NCBI RefSeq assembly: GCF_029227915.1
Contig: NC_079875.1
Location: 10,847,001 to 10,911,000 of the forward strand
DNA: 64,000 nucleotides
Source of the DNA: Hydractinia symbiolongicarpus
Lineage: Eukaryota > Cnidaria > Hydrozoa > Anthoathecata > Hydractiniidae
Reading direction: 5' to 3'
Below are positions 1 through 11,429 of the stretch, piece after piece. The notes beneath the pieces were generated by a model that was given only the letters and a program-made list of their open reading frames with translations, was not told where the DNA came from and made no database searches. Made by a program: the position numbers and the translations under genes. Within the stretch, counting starts at the first letter, position 1. Every line of letters begins with the position of its first letter.

Positions 1-3000
1 ACCATTTTTGTTGGAAATATAAGGACCAATAAAAATCTCTGTTACCTTGTCGATATCTTCCGTGTTAGTCATGACGTCTACTGTATTATTGGTACATAAA
101 GAACGTAAGTAATAATATAATGATATTGGTGGAATAGCGAAAGATGGGTAAAATTGGTTAAGAGTAATTTGATTTCTTCGTAACATATTAACAGAAACAT
201 GCACAGAAATTGTAAAACGTATTATCCATAATATAGTTACAACCAAAATGCAATATTGCCACCAGTTGTAGCATGCGATATCTCCCTGCATGTATAAGTA
301 ATTTTTATCGTTTATTGACACACAGTTTAACATGTGAAAGCAAAATACATTCACTGCAGTATAGCCAAGCAAACCAACTTGGATTGAGCAAATGCATATG
401 TTTTTCATGATTTTGTGAATCGTCGTTCCAGAAGGCACTGCATCAAGATTTCTTCTGTTTTTATAACGCTGAAATATTTTTATGATTGCAACTAATGCAA
501 GAAGAATTAGAAAGATAATAAATACATTACCAAGCTTTATCGATGCTTTTGACAGCGCATCAAGATCTTTCATTGGACACAAATTTGATATGTTAAGTTG
601 GCTTAATTGGAAATTAAAAAAAATTGATATAGTGTGTTTAATATGTATTATGTAACTATGCCCCTTTTCTTCCGGTGCATTTATTTCTATCAAAGCTTGC
701 ATTTGATAAAAGAAAAATGTGATATTTTTCAACCCCAAAATGCAAACGTTTGTTTGTCTTCCTTCAGTCTTTAATACAGCAGCATTGCTGAAAGGACAAT
801 CTTCCTCTTCATAAATGTTAGTTTCTTTCATGTTCTCATCCATGCTATCTTGAAAAGGCGTGTATTGATATAAATCATTGATAATTCCCGCCTTTTTTCT
901 CCCACACTTCAGCTTGCGTAAGTTCTCGTACAAAGTCTTAAATATAATCTTAAAGTACATTAAAAAAACCACGTAAAATACGGCATATGCTACGTAGAAT
1001 ATCCAAAACAACCACTGATTGCATCTGTTCTTTCTTACACAACTATTACTAAAATAATTCAACGTGTGTCCGTTTTCACAAGCTCCACAAAGTATTCCTG
1101 TTCGTTTTTTGTTACAAGTGTTGTATGAAACACATTTTTTTGTCTTTTCAGAGCAGCAATATGCAGTGGGACAAGGTAAGAATTCTATTTCTTTGCTTTT
1201 TCCAATATATCCCCAAAAATTCCCTTTACTCTGTATCCCATACTCACACTTCCCTCCAGGAGGACATCGAAAGCACCTGAAATCTGACTTTTTTACGACA
1301 AGTTTGTTTTCTGACATCGTCCTGTTTACCATTGACAATGTAACACTATCGCCTTTTAGACTATACATTCCTCTTTCACATCTGCGACATTGGAATGCAA
1401 TTGTAGGCTTAAAGTAAGCGATACCAAAATTGTGGGGACAAAACAGAGAAAGGTTATCAAAATTATCTTCCCCATATCTAAATTTGTCGTCCAAACGTAT
1501 CCCATCTAGTACTGGAGCATCTAGAACTGTCTTGTCTATAATTATTGATACATCTGTGTAGCTTATTTGCGCACCAGTATTAATGATTATTCCGGTCGTT
1601 AAAGGACTATGAGTTGTGCCAATAAAGCGTACGGAATTTAAATAGAAAGCCCTATCGTAACGAGTAACTTGCGTTTTGATGTAAATACTGCCGCCGGTAA
1701 TATTAGCTGAGTTGTAAAAAAATATAGATGAATTAACAACACTAGCACCTTTTCCTTTATAGACATATATAGCGCCACCAGTGCCGGCAGTATTAAAAGA
1801 AAAGAACGAGTTGTGAACATTCCAAAAGTCGGTATTGTAAATAAACACGGCACCACCTCGAATACTTTTATTCCTTTCAAATGAAGAATTATAAATTGTC
1901 AAGCTAAAGGCTGAATATACTTGTACAGCTGAAGTTTGAAATCCTGAAAACTTGAGTTTATTCAATACGATTGTGAAACATTTAACTGTCTTAACTCCAA
2001 ATATGTATCTTTGATACGGATCATTATCTGCTTGAAACGTAGACGCTTCTATTTTGATGGCAGAATTTTGGCGATTACAGTGTATTAAAATCCCAAGAGA
2101 ACATTTAAATATGCTTTTTGTGACCTTGATTTTAATTGTTTTTTTTTGCCCAACTGTCCACCAATGCATTATTCTTCTCTCCGTTACCATAAAAAGTGCA
2201 GGAGTCTATAACAATCAGCAAGTTTCCAACATGAACACTTCCAATAAGATTTGAGCGTTTTATTAAACTATGATGTATACGTATTTCAACAGATTCTACA
2301 TGGCTTCTTCTAGTATTAAAAATGAATTCAGTTAAATTGTTAAAGCTGCAGTTGGCGATTAATGCACTAAAAGATGAGTTTCAATCCAGAAGTGGAGTTT
2401 TAATAAAATGAATGTGCTCAATTTTTAAATAGATATGCTTATTACTGTATGTACGGAATAAATACTCTTGATATTTGCCTTGGTGACAGGACGACTTTTT
2501 TTACCCCCATAGGAAGTGATTGTAATGCTTGATTTAAGGATTATTGAACTACTTACGTAATATACATATGTTTTCTCTGTACCCCCGTCCAATTGCACAG
2601 TAGTTGGTAAAAGAGGATTCTTCTTTACAGCAAATTCAAATGTATTACATGGGTTTAGATACGTGCCACAAAATTTATTATCTTCACCATTGCGCTTGGA
2701 AACGTACACATCCGAAGTACCTAAAAACAAAACCACTTTTGTATAAAGGAACATAATCCTTGATCTTTGATGTAGAATTATTCGATATTAAGGCTACGTT
2801 GCGGTCGGAAAAACTTCAAGACTTGTTCTCCTATGTTCATTTTGTTTGGGAATTAGCAATATTGAATACCTAAAACCTTAGAAAAGCCTATCTCAATTTG
2901 GTGGACATTTTAGCGATTAAATCATTTTTCCATTTAAATAATATAATTATTCTGAATATGCGTCTATAATCTTTGCGGAGATGACTTTTTATTTGTCAAA

Positions 3001-5447
3001 TGACAAATAATTCTTCTGATATGAACCCATGTACATTGACTGACCAACTGCCCTCTGGTATACCATCATAGCATACTTATAATGTTAAGGTTGAATACTT
3101 GCCAACGAATATTAAACAATTTAATTCTTGTTAATCAAATCAAACGGTTTAAGTTAGTCCGCACTTCACATCATCAAAATAGTTTTTTTTTATATCTTCT
3201 TACCCCTTGCATTTTTTGGACAGTGTTTCAAGACTTATAGAAGAAACATTGAAAAAACGTCTTTTGATATTGAGGTTGGCTAATCATTAAAAACATTTAA
3301 GCTAAGATAAAATTCATTTATCAAGAAGGCATGTTGTTGCACGTCACTTTCATTACCTATATTATAATAAAAAAAGGGTAATCGCATAATTAAAACTAAA
3401 GTTAACGTAGGCGAATCGCTCATGACATTGTCAGAACAATTTTTTTATAATTTGTCCATAAATGGAAAAAAAATTGTTGGCTTACAACTGCTTTAAAAGA
3501 GAGAGAAACTGCGCTGCGGCACGGTGGCTGAATGAAATCATGATGAGTGTTGACTTTAAAGACCAGACCAACTGGCTTGGTTGTTTGTGGGGATTTGTAC
3601 TGAGTAACAAATCCCCACTATAAATGAATTTTGTTTACGTCTTTGTGAGTGCTGAATTATTTATAATTGAGTATTTTTTACACATTTACTAAAGAGGTGG
3701 CTAAATTAAAAAAACAATGGAATATATTTTTCTTTACTGTGATGGTCACGGGTCAATATACACAAAATAATTAAACAAGAAAAAGTTAATGATCAAAATG
3801 GAAAAAATGTTGAACAAAATGTGATAAACCTTTTTTATTATTTTATACTACTGAACTTAAAGAGAAATAAGCGAGTAAAGATAAAGAAAGTAAAGATTCG
3901 TTAATAAAGATGAAGCCACCATATCGCGCGTTCGGTTTGTTGATCAATGTTTCGGGCATGTATATTTATTCAAATTTGGCGCCTTTTTATGATAACAATC
4001 TTCATCGCTGAGAGCTGGCAGTATCAACGTAAAGGGACTCAAAACATGAAAAATAATATTGTTGATGGTCATGACAGAGCCGGGTTATAAGTGACAACAC
4101 TAAAATTTTACTGAATTTTACATCTCCAGGTCATGATGCCATTTTGATCAATTTTTAAAGCTCTATCTAATCCAAAAGCGGTTAACAAACTAAAACATAA
4201 TGCGAAATAACAAACCGTTGATGTTGTCATCAAAATAATCCATTAGTGGGAGGTTAAACAAAGAGTTATTTTTTGATTCATAGAACAAATAACTTCAAAA
4301 CTTTTATTTTCGTTTCATACTGCTAACACGTTTTCTCTTTGCGGTTTATGACGTAAATGTGTTAAAAAATTTGTTGCAAAGGCCAGCTTAAAGAAACCAA
4401 AATTCCGGACAATATCCCCAACCTATATTTGATAATTATTTTCGCTGCCTAATTGATTGGTTAATCGCCTTGGTTTAAGCTCTCCTGAAAGTGTTCTAAC
4501 CTTTTGTTTTGTTATATTCTTGCTGTTGTTATATAAAATAAATAAATATCTACATCTGATGCATTTTTTATACAACCAAAGTATAATAGTTTAAAGAAAA
4601 TACTAAAGAGACAGCACAATCTTATGTCTTTCACCTATACACGAGCTCCAAAATTTTGTTTTTGACACACTTTTACATCATTATTGTTAATCGGTCCCAT
4701 AACATCGTGACAATATGCGTTCGGTTAGAAGAAAAATTTTTGAGGCGAAACAGTAACTGCTTTGCCCAGAGATCAAAACAGGGATCGAGATTTTATGCAT
4801 TAGTCAAATTAAATATCAAAAATTATTTCTGGGTTATCTTTCTTTAAATACCCTATTAAACCTATTCATTCAGAGGTGTGGACATATTGTTCCAAATGAA
4901 CAAGAAAAACAAACGAACAAATAAACAAGGAAAGAAATAAATAAACAAATAAACAATAAGTACTGTACTGCAGTAGTAGGACAAAAACTTGGTGAATATT
5001 AACATTGTTTTAATTGGCAACTTTTTATCAAATTCTATGGAAACAGCATTTGGAAAGTTGCCATGACGACAGTTAAATGTGGCCCTCAAAAAATGCTACA
5101 CGGATCACTAAAGTTAAAATTTTTGCTAAATGCTATTTAACCGAAATTAAAAGAATTTTATTTTTTGGGATAAAACATTCCCTGGAACACCACAAATTCT
5201 TTTGAGCCTACAGTAATGCGCAAATAACAATTTAAAGCAATTTTGAGCACTCTTGAAATGTATCAGTCTTAACATAAAGGAAAAAACCCAAAATAAAGCA
5301 TATAACAAATTTTAAACATGAGCAAAAAACAATGTACTCTGGTCAAAAAGAAAGTCTCTTGCTAATACGAATACTAATAAATCACTCACCAATCATGTTG
5401 CAAACCATTACAGCTAAAGTTAAATGTAAAAACAATTTAATTGACAT
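1..5447 (-). CDS. Secreted/polytopic membrane protein with beta-helix repeats and Cys-rich region (partial, disrupted)
   Basis: Exon 1 (5390-5447) encodes a signal peptide starting MSIKLFLHLTLAVMV and ends on a GTGAG donor in phase 1. Exon 2 starts at 2720 after a TTGTTTTTAG acceptor, restores the phase (G|GT) and runs off the left edge. Exon 2 opens with DVYVSKRNGEDNKFCGTYLNPC, followed by a stretch rich in Asn, Ser and GGAVF/GGAIY turns typical of right-handed parallel beta-helix repeats (about 2400-1600). A Cys-rich stretch with CxxC pairs (about 1460-1020) follows, then four hydrophobic segments (near 1020-950, 535-475, 395-335 and 265-205). It is probably a large cell-surface protein; the ligand and role are unknown. 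The frame is broken near 2432 (shift), 2378 (TGA) and 2139-2147 (shift in a 9-base homopolymer), then open from about 2135 to 1. It could be a pseudogene or a gene with assembly indels. The C-terminus lies outside the window. Confidence 0.7.
2721..5389 (-). other. Intron 1 of the left-edge gene
   Basis: It is a 2.7-kb AT-rich intron with no convincing coding exon. It contains a 12-bp perfect inverted repeat at 3587-3618. The short ORFs here have no recognisable content. Confidence 0.5.
3587..3618. repeat. Perfect 12-bp inverted repeat with 8-nt loop
   Basis: GTGGGGATTTGT at 3587-3598 is matched by ACAAATCCCCAC at 3607-3618. It lies in the intron of the left-edge gene. It is probably a remnant of a foldback or MITE end; no function can be assigned. 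Confidence 0.6.
5390..5447 (-). CDS. Exon 1 of the left-edge gene: signal peptide
   Basis: ATG at 5447 is followed by about 19 mostly hydrophobic residues, then a good donor (GGTGAGTG). The phase-1 end joins exactly to the phase of the exon at 2720, which starts with a mature-looking N-terminus. No TATA box is evident directly upstream. Confidence 0.7.
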
Positions 5448-8400
5448 TTTGATATGGTTTAGCTTTTAATTGAAGTTATTCAACTCTTTATTCCTCTAGT
5501 TGTTTAGCTATGAGGTAAACATATTTTCATATGTATATTCAAACATATTTAATAACGAAACAGAAAGCTCTTAATTATCTTCCAATAAGGTTGTCTAATT
5601 GGTATAGTTTTGAAAATTAAATTGGTTTTTCCTATTATCATAAAATGAAATGTAATGTTCCCTAAGTTTCTTTTAATGATATGCAACCTTGTCGTAGGTG
5701 CTATTCTACCTCCTTGTCGTTTTTAACCAACATTTAGTACTAATTTTTCAGACACCGCCTTACCTAATATTTTTTTGTTTCCATACCTCTCATTCTTTAA
5801 ATATAAGCAATTAATTAAAACTATCCCTAATCTTCGAAATCCTGTTAATAGGTGAACTCAAAAATTCTACTGGAATCCCTTTAAGAGCCTGAAACTTCCA
5901 CTATTGCTTTTAATTCATAGTCATGTGTTTTGTAGATAGTTTGGTTTGTATGTTGGAGGCTGTTTGTAATTGTGTGGGTGGTTTTAAAGTAAAGCTTGGA
6001 CTTCTGATACCCAAAACATGTTTAGCGTTTTCGTTAGTTGTCAGGCAGATGGAATAAAGATGTTCGAGCAATACTCCCCATAATGTTGCGTTAGTAAATA
6101 AAAACAAATGTATTTCGAAACAGCGACAATTCTGAAATATCAGTGATCAGTTTTAGCGTTCATTGCATCATGTCACATCAATTCCAAACTGCATTAGTTG
6201 GCTTGATTGTATTGGATATTTTAATGCGAGGCTATATAAGGCTGCCATGTTTATTCTAGAACATCAGATTTTGTAACCGCGCCAGAATCTAGTGTGTCAG
6301 AATATACGGACGGCGGTCAGTAATGCGTAACCACAACCCCCAGCCTCCACGTTCGCACAAAATGAACCAACGTCCTAAGAATCCATGTGGGGAAGGATTG
6401 AGGAAGACTTTCTTGTTCAACTTAAGAACTAGTTTATAACAAACATAACTATTAAATTTTGAACAATGTCCGTAACGAATATGATAGTAATTCTTGACTT
6501 TCGTTACAAAAAATGGAAGTAACAAATTCCTAAATTTTATTTTTAGTACTCTGGTTAAAACGCGTCAGCGTAAAGTTAATTTGCATTTCACATAAAAATT
6601 TGATCGAACTTGATTGTTTGTGTTCAGCCTTTTTGCAACTTTAAAGCTGCTTTCGCTATGAATGTGAAACATAAATTTTTATAGAAAGTTCGCTATAATA
6701 ATAAATAAAGCTTTTTTTGCCACATTATTTTTTTTGGAAAATGGCAATTTCTCGGTTATTTCTTAAAATAGCTAAACATCATCGACTGATAAATGCTCTG
6801 CCGCCAATAGGATGCAAAAGCTTAACTCAAATGTATAAGAGGGGGGAGGAACATTGAAAATGCGCTAGTTGCAGTTTTTGCAAGTTATAGAAAAATTACG
6901 TGACAGCCACCGAAAGTGGCAAAAACCGCGAGAGCAGCACATGCTGAAGTCAGTGCGAGTTAGTATGGTTTCCAATAATTTTTGTGAACAATATTGGTAT
7001 AAGCAATATTGGTATAAATATTCATAACGAAATGTTGAACCAATTATATGCATCCGGTAGAAAGTGTTCGGATAAAGAAGTTTGTTTAAACTACTTTGAA
7101 AAATAAGTCATCAAATCAATACTTAGAACTCAGACAACTCTGTGAAACTACCAAAAGAAAAGTCCTTTTATTTCACTGGAGCAAAATTATATAATGAGTT
7201 CACACTCCATATCAAAATTGAAGAAAACTTTCAACGATTTAAAAGTTTGTTAAATCATCATTGGTTTTTCCGTCTGCCTCATATTTTTTGAAGTGAGCAC
7301 TTTTTCCTCGTTTAGGGATACTCACGCTCGAATTCAATACCATTTGTCTACTGAGGTGCTGGGAACAAATCTGGGTCATACTCATAGCCATCGTTATAGT
7401 GTCTTATATTCTTGTATTTTTATATTAATTTCTTTTTACTTCCTCTATTTCAAATTACAAAGCGCGACAAAATTGGATTACAAAGTGCGATGGGATTCAA
7501 AGTGCAACGGGATTATAAAGTGATACACTATAAAGTAACTCAGGTCTGGCAAGTTTCGAGGTGCCCAGTCACTTACTATATTTACTTTAAAATTTAGTGC
7601 GTGTTAAATATACTTACTGTCGCATATGTGCTTTTATCTATATATCTATATCTGTGACATAGAAAAAAATGTCTTCTTGGTTAACTTTTGTTACGTTACC
7701 GGAAGACAGTAATGAATTGGACTGACGACAATGTGTTTTATAAAATTAGTAAGCACATGGAATTTTAGTTATAACTTTCCTCCACTATCTTGAACACAGA
7801 GTGGTGGCATCAGTTGTTTTTTATCAAAATTTCTAAAACAAGCTATATTCTTTACTATTTTTTTATTTTGATTCCATCGAAGTGGATATCTTCACGGAGC
7901 GATCGACTAATAGTATTTTTATGGTATTCCCCTTGGAATCTTGTGCTGTGTAGCAAGGAAGTGCTTGTGTCCTCTTAAGATATATCTTTGGTATATTAAC
8001 TACTAATTTGTGCACATCCATCGTATTTGATAAAATTTTAATCATTCGCCAGTGCGAAAGAGGTGAGAGTGAGAGTAATGTTTTCTGTGTGTAATATCTT
8101 TCTGCTAGATATACTACTGTAACTTACTGGCGATCTTATAGTTGTAGTAAGACAAAATTTGCAATAATGAGAATGTATCTTCACTGCAAAATAATACAAA
8201 AAATACAAAAACACTAGTAAATAATATATTAGCTTACGAAAGATTATTGTATGAATTGACGGAATGTTATTGACTTGCAATGAATCGCTGCAGCCAAGTT
8301 ATAAAACTTATAGTAGTAGTAGTAGTAGATGTTTTCCTTCTTATAATTGCGTTGAAATAATTAATCAATATTGTGTTTCATTGTATATGCCTTATTGCGT

Positions 8401-8768
8401 TTTGATCAAATTCCGCTGGAAGTGCCGCATTATCTGCTTGCATTCCGGATATTCCATTAATCGGTTAATCAGATTCCACGTGCAGTACCGCATTTTTTAT
8501 CTGCTTCATATGGTCCGACCGGTTTAATTAAAAACAAAGCTTGTTTTGAAATCCCCCAGGTTAATGTAAGGGTCATCAACATATATATCAAGTGTTTTCA
8601 ACAAAATGATAGTTTTAGTTTAGGACACAAAAGCTCTATAAAAATCTTCTGTTTTTGATAATGCATCTTTATGTGTATCGAATGAGCGACATATACGCGT
8701 CATTCATGTTTTTTTTGTTACTTTTACGGGTAATATATTGCTTATTAATGTGGACAATTACCTTTCTA
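5448..8768. other. Intergenic, no gene seen
   Basis: It is AT-rich with stop codons in all frames. A TATA-like string (GCTATATAAG, 6231-6240) sits about 25-30 bases ahead of a possible plus-strand start, but no coding exon follows it. A short (TAG)n microsatellite lies near 8313-8330. Confidence 0.4.
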
Positions 8769-9371
8769 CCTTATTACACGAAAATAACGAAGCTAGTAAT
8801 TAACGCGAATTTTGAAATTTAGCGTTAATTAAAACTCGGTTAATTTATTCATCGTGAAAATATCTCCTCCGTTAATTAAGTGTTGCGCAAAAAAAAAGGT
8901 CCGTTAACCTTAATTGTCAAAAATAATTTTTCAACGACTTCAACATAACTCGTGGATATATAGATGTGCTCAATAAAAATAGAAATTTTTAGGCACCGTT
9001 AATCTCAAAAAGGAAAGAAGATAATCAAAGCAGGATGGAAAGCAGCAGGTGTACGGTAAACTTGAAAAATGCCAGTTACAACGATAAAAACACTATCAAA
9101 GATAACCCTTTTCAGTAATCTTTTTTGAGCATTTTAGACAAAAAGATAAAATACGTGCGATGACATTTTATTATTTCTTTTTTATTCTCTTAGCTTGAAC
9201 CTGTAAAAAAGTGTCTACCCTTTTGAGAATTCGCGTAATGAAGTACCATCTCATTATTTGAAATTCGTTGTTTTGTGTTAATTACCACAAAATTCGAAAT
9301 TTGCGGTAATTTTAGATCGTATTAATTGTGAACCCGTTAATTACTTGCTTCGTTGTTTTCGTGTAATAAGG
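8769..9371. mobile_element. MITE with ~37-bp terminal inverted repeats, TA target site
   Basis: The left end CCTTATTACACGAAAATAAC and the right end (read in reverse complement, CCTTATTACACGAAAACAAC) stay matched for roughly 37 bp with a few mismatches. Both ends are flanked by TA (8767-8768 and 9372-9373). The 603-bp interior has no ORF and contains further GTTAATTA-type subrepeats. The TA target suggests mobilisation by a Tc1/mariner-type or related transposase; this is an inference. Confidence 0.75.
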
Positions 9372-10268
9372 TATACGGAAAAGCATACGGAAAATATAGA
9401 CTTTTGCCTATTACTTGCCTAAAGTCACTACGGTGGGTTCCCACCTCATAACCTCGGTTCAAATTTTCCCACATAGACAAGCTAAACGGTTTATAAGCGT
9501 TTTAATCAAATTATTTGGCCGTATACGTATGTTAGATTTTTTTATGCATAATCTAACGTTTAAAATGGATAAAACAATCGATTAAACAACTTGTGCAGGA
9601 CCGTCTGAAGTCAATTTTTTGCATAGCTAGCTTCAATCAGGTACCTGGAATTACATGATAATTTGAAAATTATATAGCCAGTTGGCACCTGAGAAACCCA
9701 ATGACGTGTAATAGTCAACTTGACAAATCATGTACCAATTTCCAACGACAAGTTTCTATATTAGAGCTAGCTAACTACACGTTACAGCTCAAAGAAATGA
9801 CTGCTTGCTACCAATCAATCCAATAAAATACACATCACTAAACTACATAAATCTCAGGTAAGCAAAAGCATAAATAAAATGATTGATTTAAACATTTGGA
9901 CAACAATCAAGAAAAACGTACAATAAAAGTTTGACAACGGCTGCGTGTAAGGAGTGAAAAAAAGCGCACCACACAAATCTGTGACTTAAAACGCTGGGCT
10001 CCCTTAGCCCTAGAAAGTGATATACAGAACTTGATTCATTGAGACCAATCTCATTAAACAATAAATCCAGAAAAACTATGCATTTGAGGGTCACGTGACG
10101 AGGCCTTCTCCAGGGCCATGTTCATCTCGCCGTCCCAATAGAAAAAAGAGACAACATGCGCTAGGTTAACACTATCTATGTAAACATTTGTAAAAATTGT
10201 CACTAGTCCAAAAAAGTATAATGTTGGAAACTGTTACAACACATTTTCAGTTGTCAGAATTTAAAGGT
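9372..10268. other. Intergenic, no gene seen
   Basis: No coding exon is recognisable between the MITE and the SINE. A GGTTCAAATTTTCCC string near 9464 resembles a tRNA B box, but no A box at a proper distance was found. Confidence 0.35.
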
Positions 10269-10559
10269 GAGTAAGTAAGTCAGTAAAAAGTAAGTAAGTA
10301 AATAACGGGAAGTTTTAACGTCCTTGGGGATTCCGTCCTAAGGGCCCTCCCCTCCGACTGCCCCTATGTTACAATGTTACATTACCGCTTACGTATAGCA
10401 TTGCTCTAATATGCTTGCCTGCCACACAAACCGATTAGCGGTTAGTAGATGGCACCAAATGGGCTGACAACACCACATATAAAGTGCGCCGGAGTGGGGA
10501 CATGAACCTGAAACCTTATGATTACAAGTTGAATGCGCTACCACTACACCATCTCCGCC
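10269..10559 (-). mobile_element. tRNA-Thr-derived SINE
   Basis: Read on the minus strand, the element starts with a tRNA-like head, continues through about 180 bases of unique body and ends in a (TTAC)n-rich tail (10269-10300 region). The flanks carry a short direct repeat, TAAAGGT (10262-10268 and 10560-10566), which fits a target-site duplication. It has no coding capacity, so it would depend on a LINE for movement. Confidence 0.75.
10488..10559 (-). pseudogene. tRNA-Thr(TGT)-like head of the SINE
   Basis: The 72-nt segment has a GGCGGAG/CTCCGGC acceptor stem (6 of 7 pairs), an A-box-like GGTGTAGTGGTAGC, the loop CTTGTAA giving anticodon TGT (Thr) and a B-box-like GGTTCATGTCC. The anticodon stem is mispaired and the B box deviates from consensus. 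It therefore looks like the decayed RNA polymerase III promoter head of a SINE rather than a working tRNA gene. Confidence 0.7.
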
Positions 10560-10566
10560 TAAAGGT

Positions 10567-11429
10567 AAATGTTAGTTAAGTAAAACTTCAAAAAACTTGG
10601 CAACTTTCTGCTTTCGATTCTTAAGTAGTGAAGTACGCAAAGTCTAGTTGAGTCTTTTTGGGTTTAGTATCGACATTTTCCAACTTACAAGACCATATGC
10701 TGTTATACGTGCAAATATGTATTTTATCCATAGATCAACAAGTTTGTTATTAAAAACAATGTTTAAAAATAAATTGCGGAAGACTCTTTTTCATCAAAAA
10801 AACGTAATAAGTTCTCTGCAATCGAACTAAGATTAATGTCATTCTGCATGTTTGTGTTTCACGTGTTTTTTTCATCTTTTACTAAATGTTATTGTTTACT
10901 GTTTCCCTTCATGTGATTGTAGAATTTATACCGAATTTTATATCAACTCTTAGTGCATTTAATTAACACGCATCCGTGAACTATTAAAAATACATTTAAC
11001 ATAACTTTACCATGTTGATTAAGTGTTTTAAGACAAGCACGTATCCAATCCCAAAAAAAGATCTGATTATTGCTCCAATTTAGGAAGCAGTGTGCAATTT
11101 TCCATCTGACAACAATGTTTCATTGTTTCGTTGACGCAGTGCTATTGCCCTTCTTAGTATCGTTATACCTTTTCATTTTAAAAGCCTAAGAATGTAATTT
11201 GTGATGCATGTTTTTTTGTGATTATAAAGACATTTTAATGCATAAGTACAGTTTATTTGCATGTAACCATCTTTCTTCTTTTCGGTCTTTATATATTTGT
11301 TATTGTTTTTTTTTTCTATTTCGCATGACAAGTTACTTAGACATAATAATTGTGATATTTTCACTTTCAAGTTTTAAGTTTAATTACAAATGATTTTAAA
11401 AGCATTATTAGCACGTAAATGATGTATAT
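10567..11429. other. Intergenic, no gene seen
   Basis: AT-rich sequence with no supportable exon, between the SINE and the start of the tandem duplication. Confidence 0.35.

Noticed and set aside
3510-3560. GGCACGGTGGCTGAATG string resembling a SINE A box
   Set aside because: No B box at the right distance and no tail.
6231-6240. TATA box GCTATATAAG
   Set aside because: No exon or transcript feature downstream; kept only as a remark in the intergenic entry.
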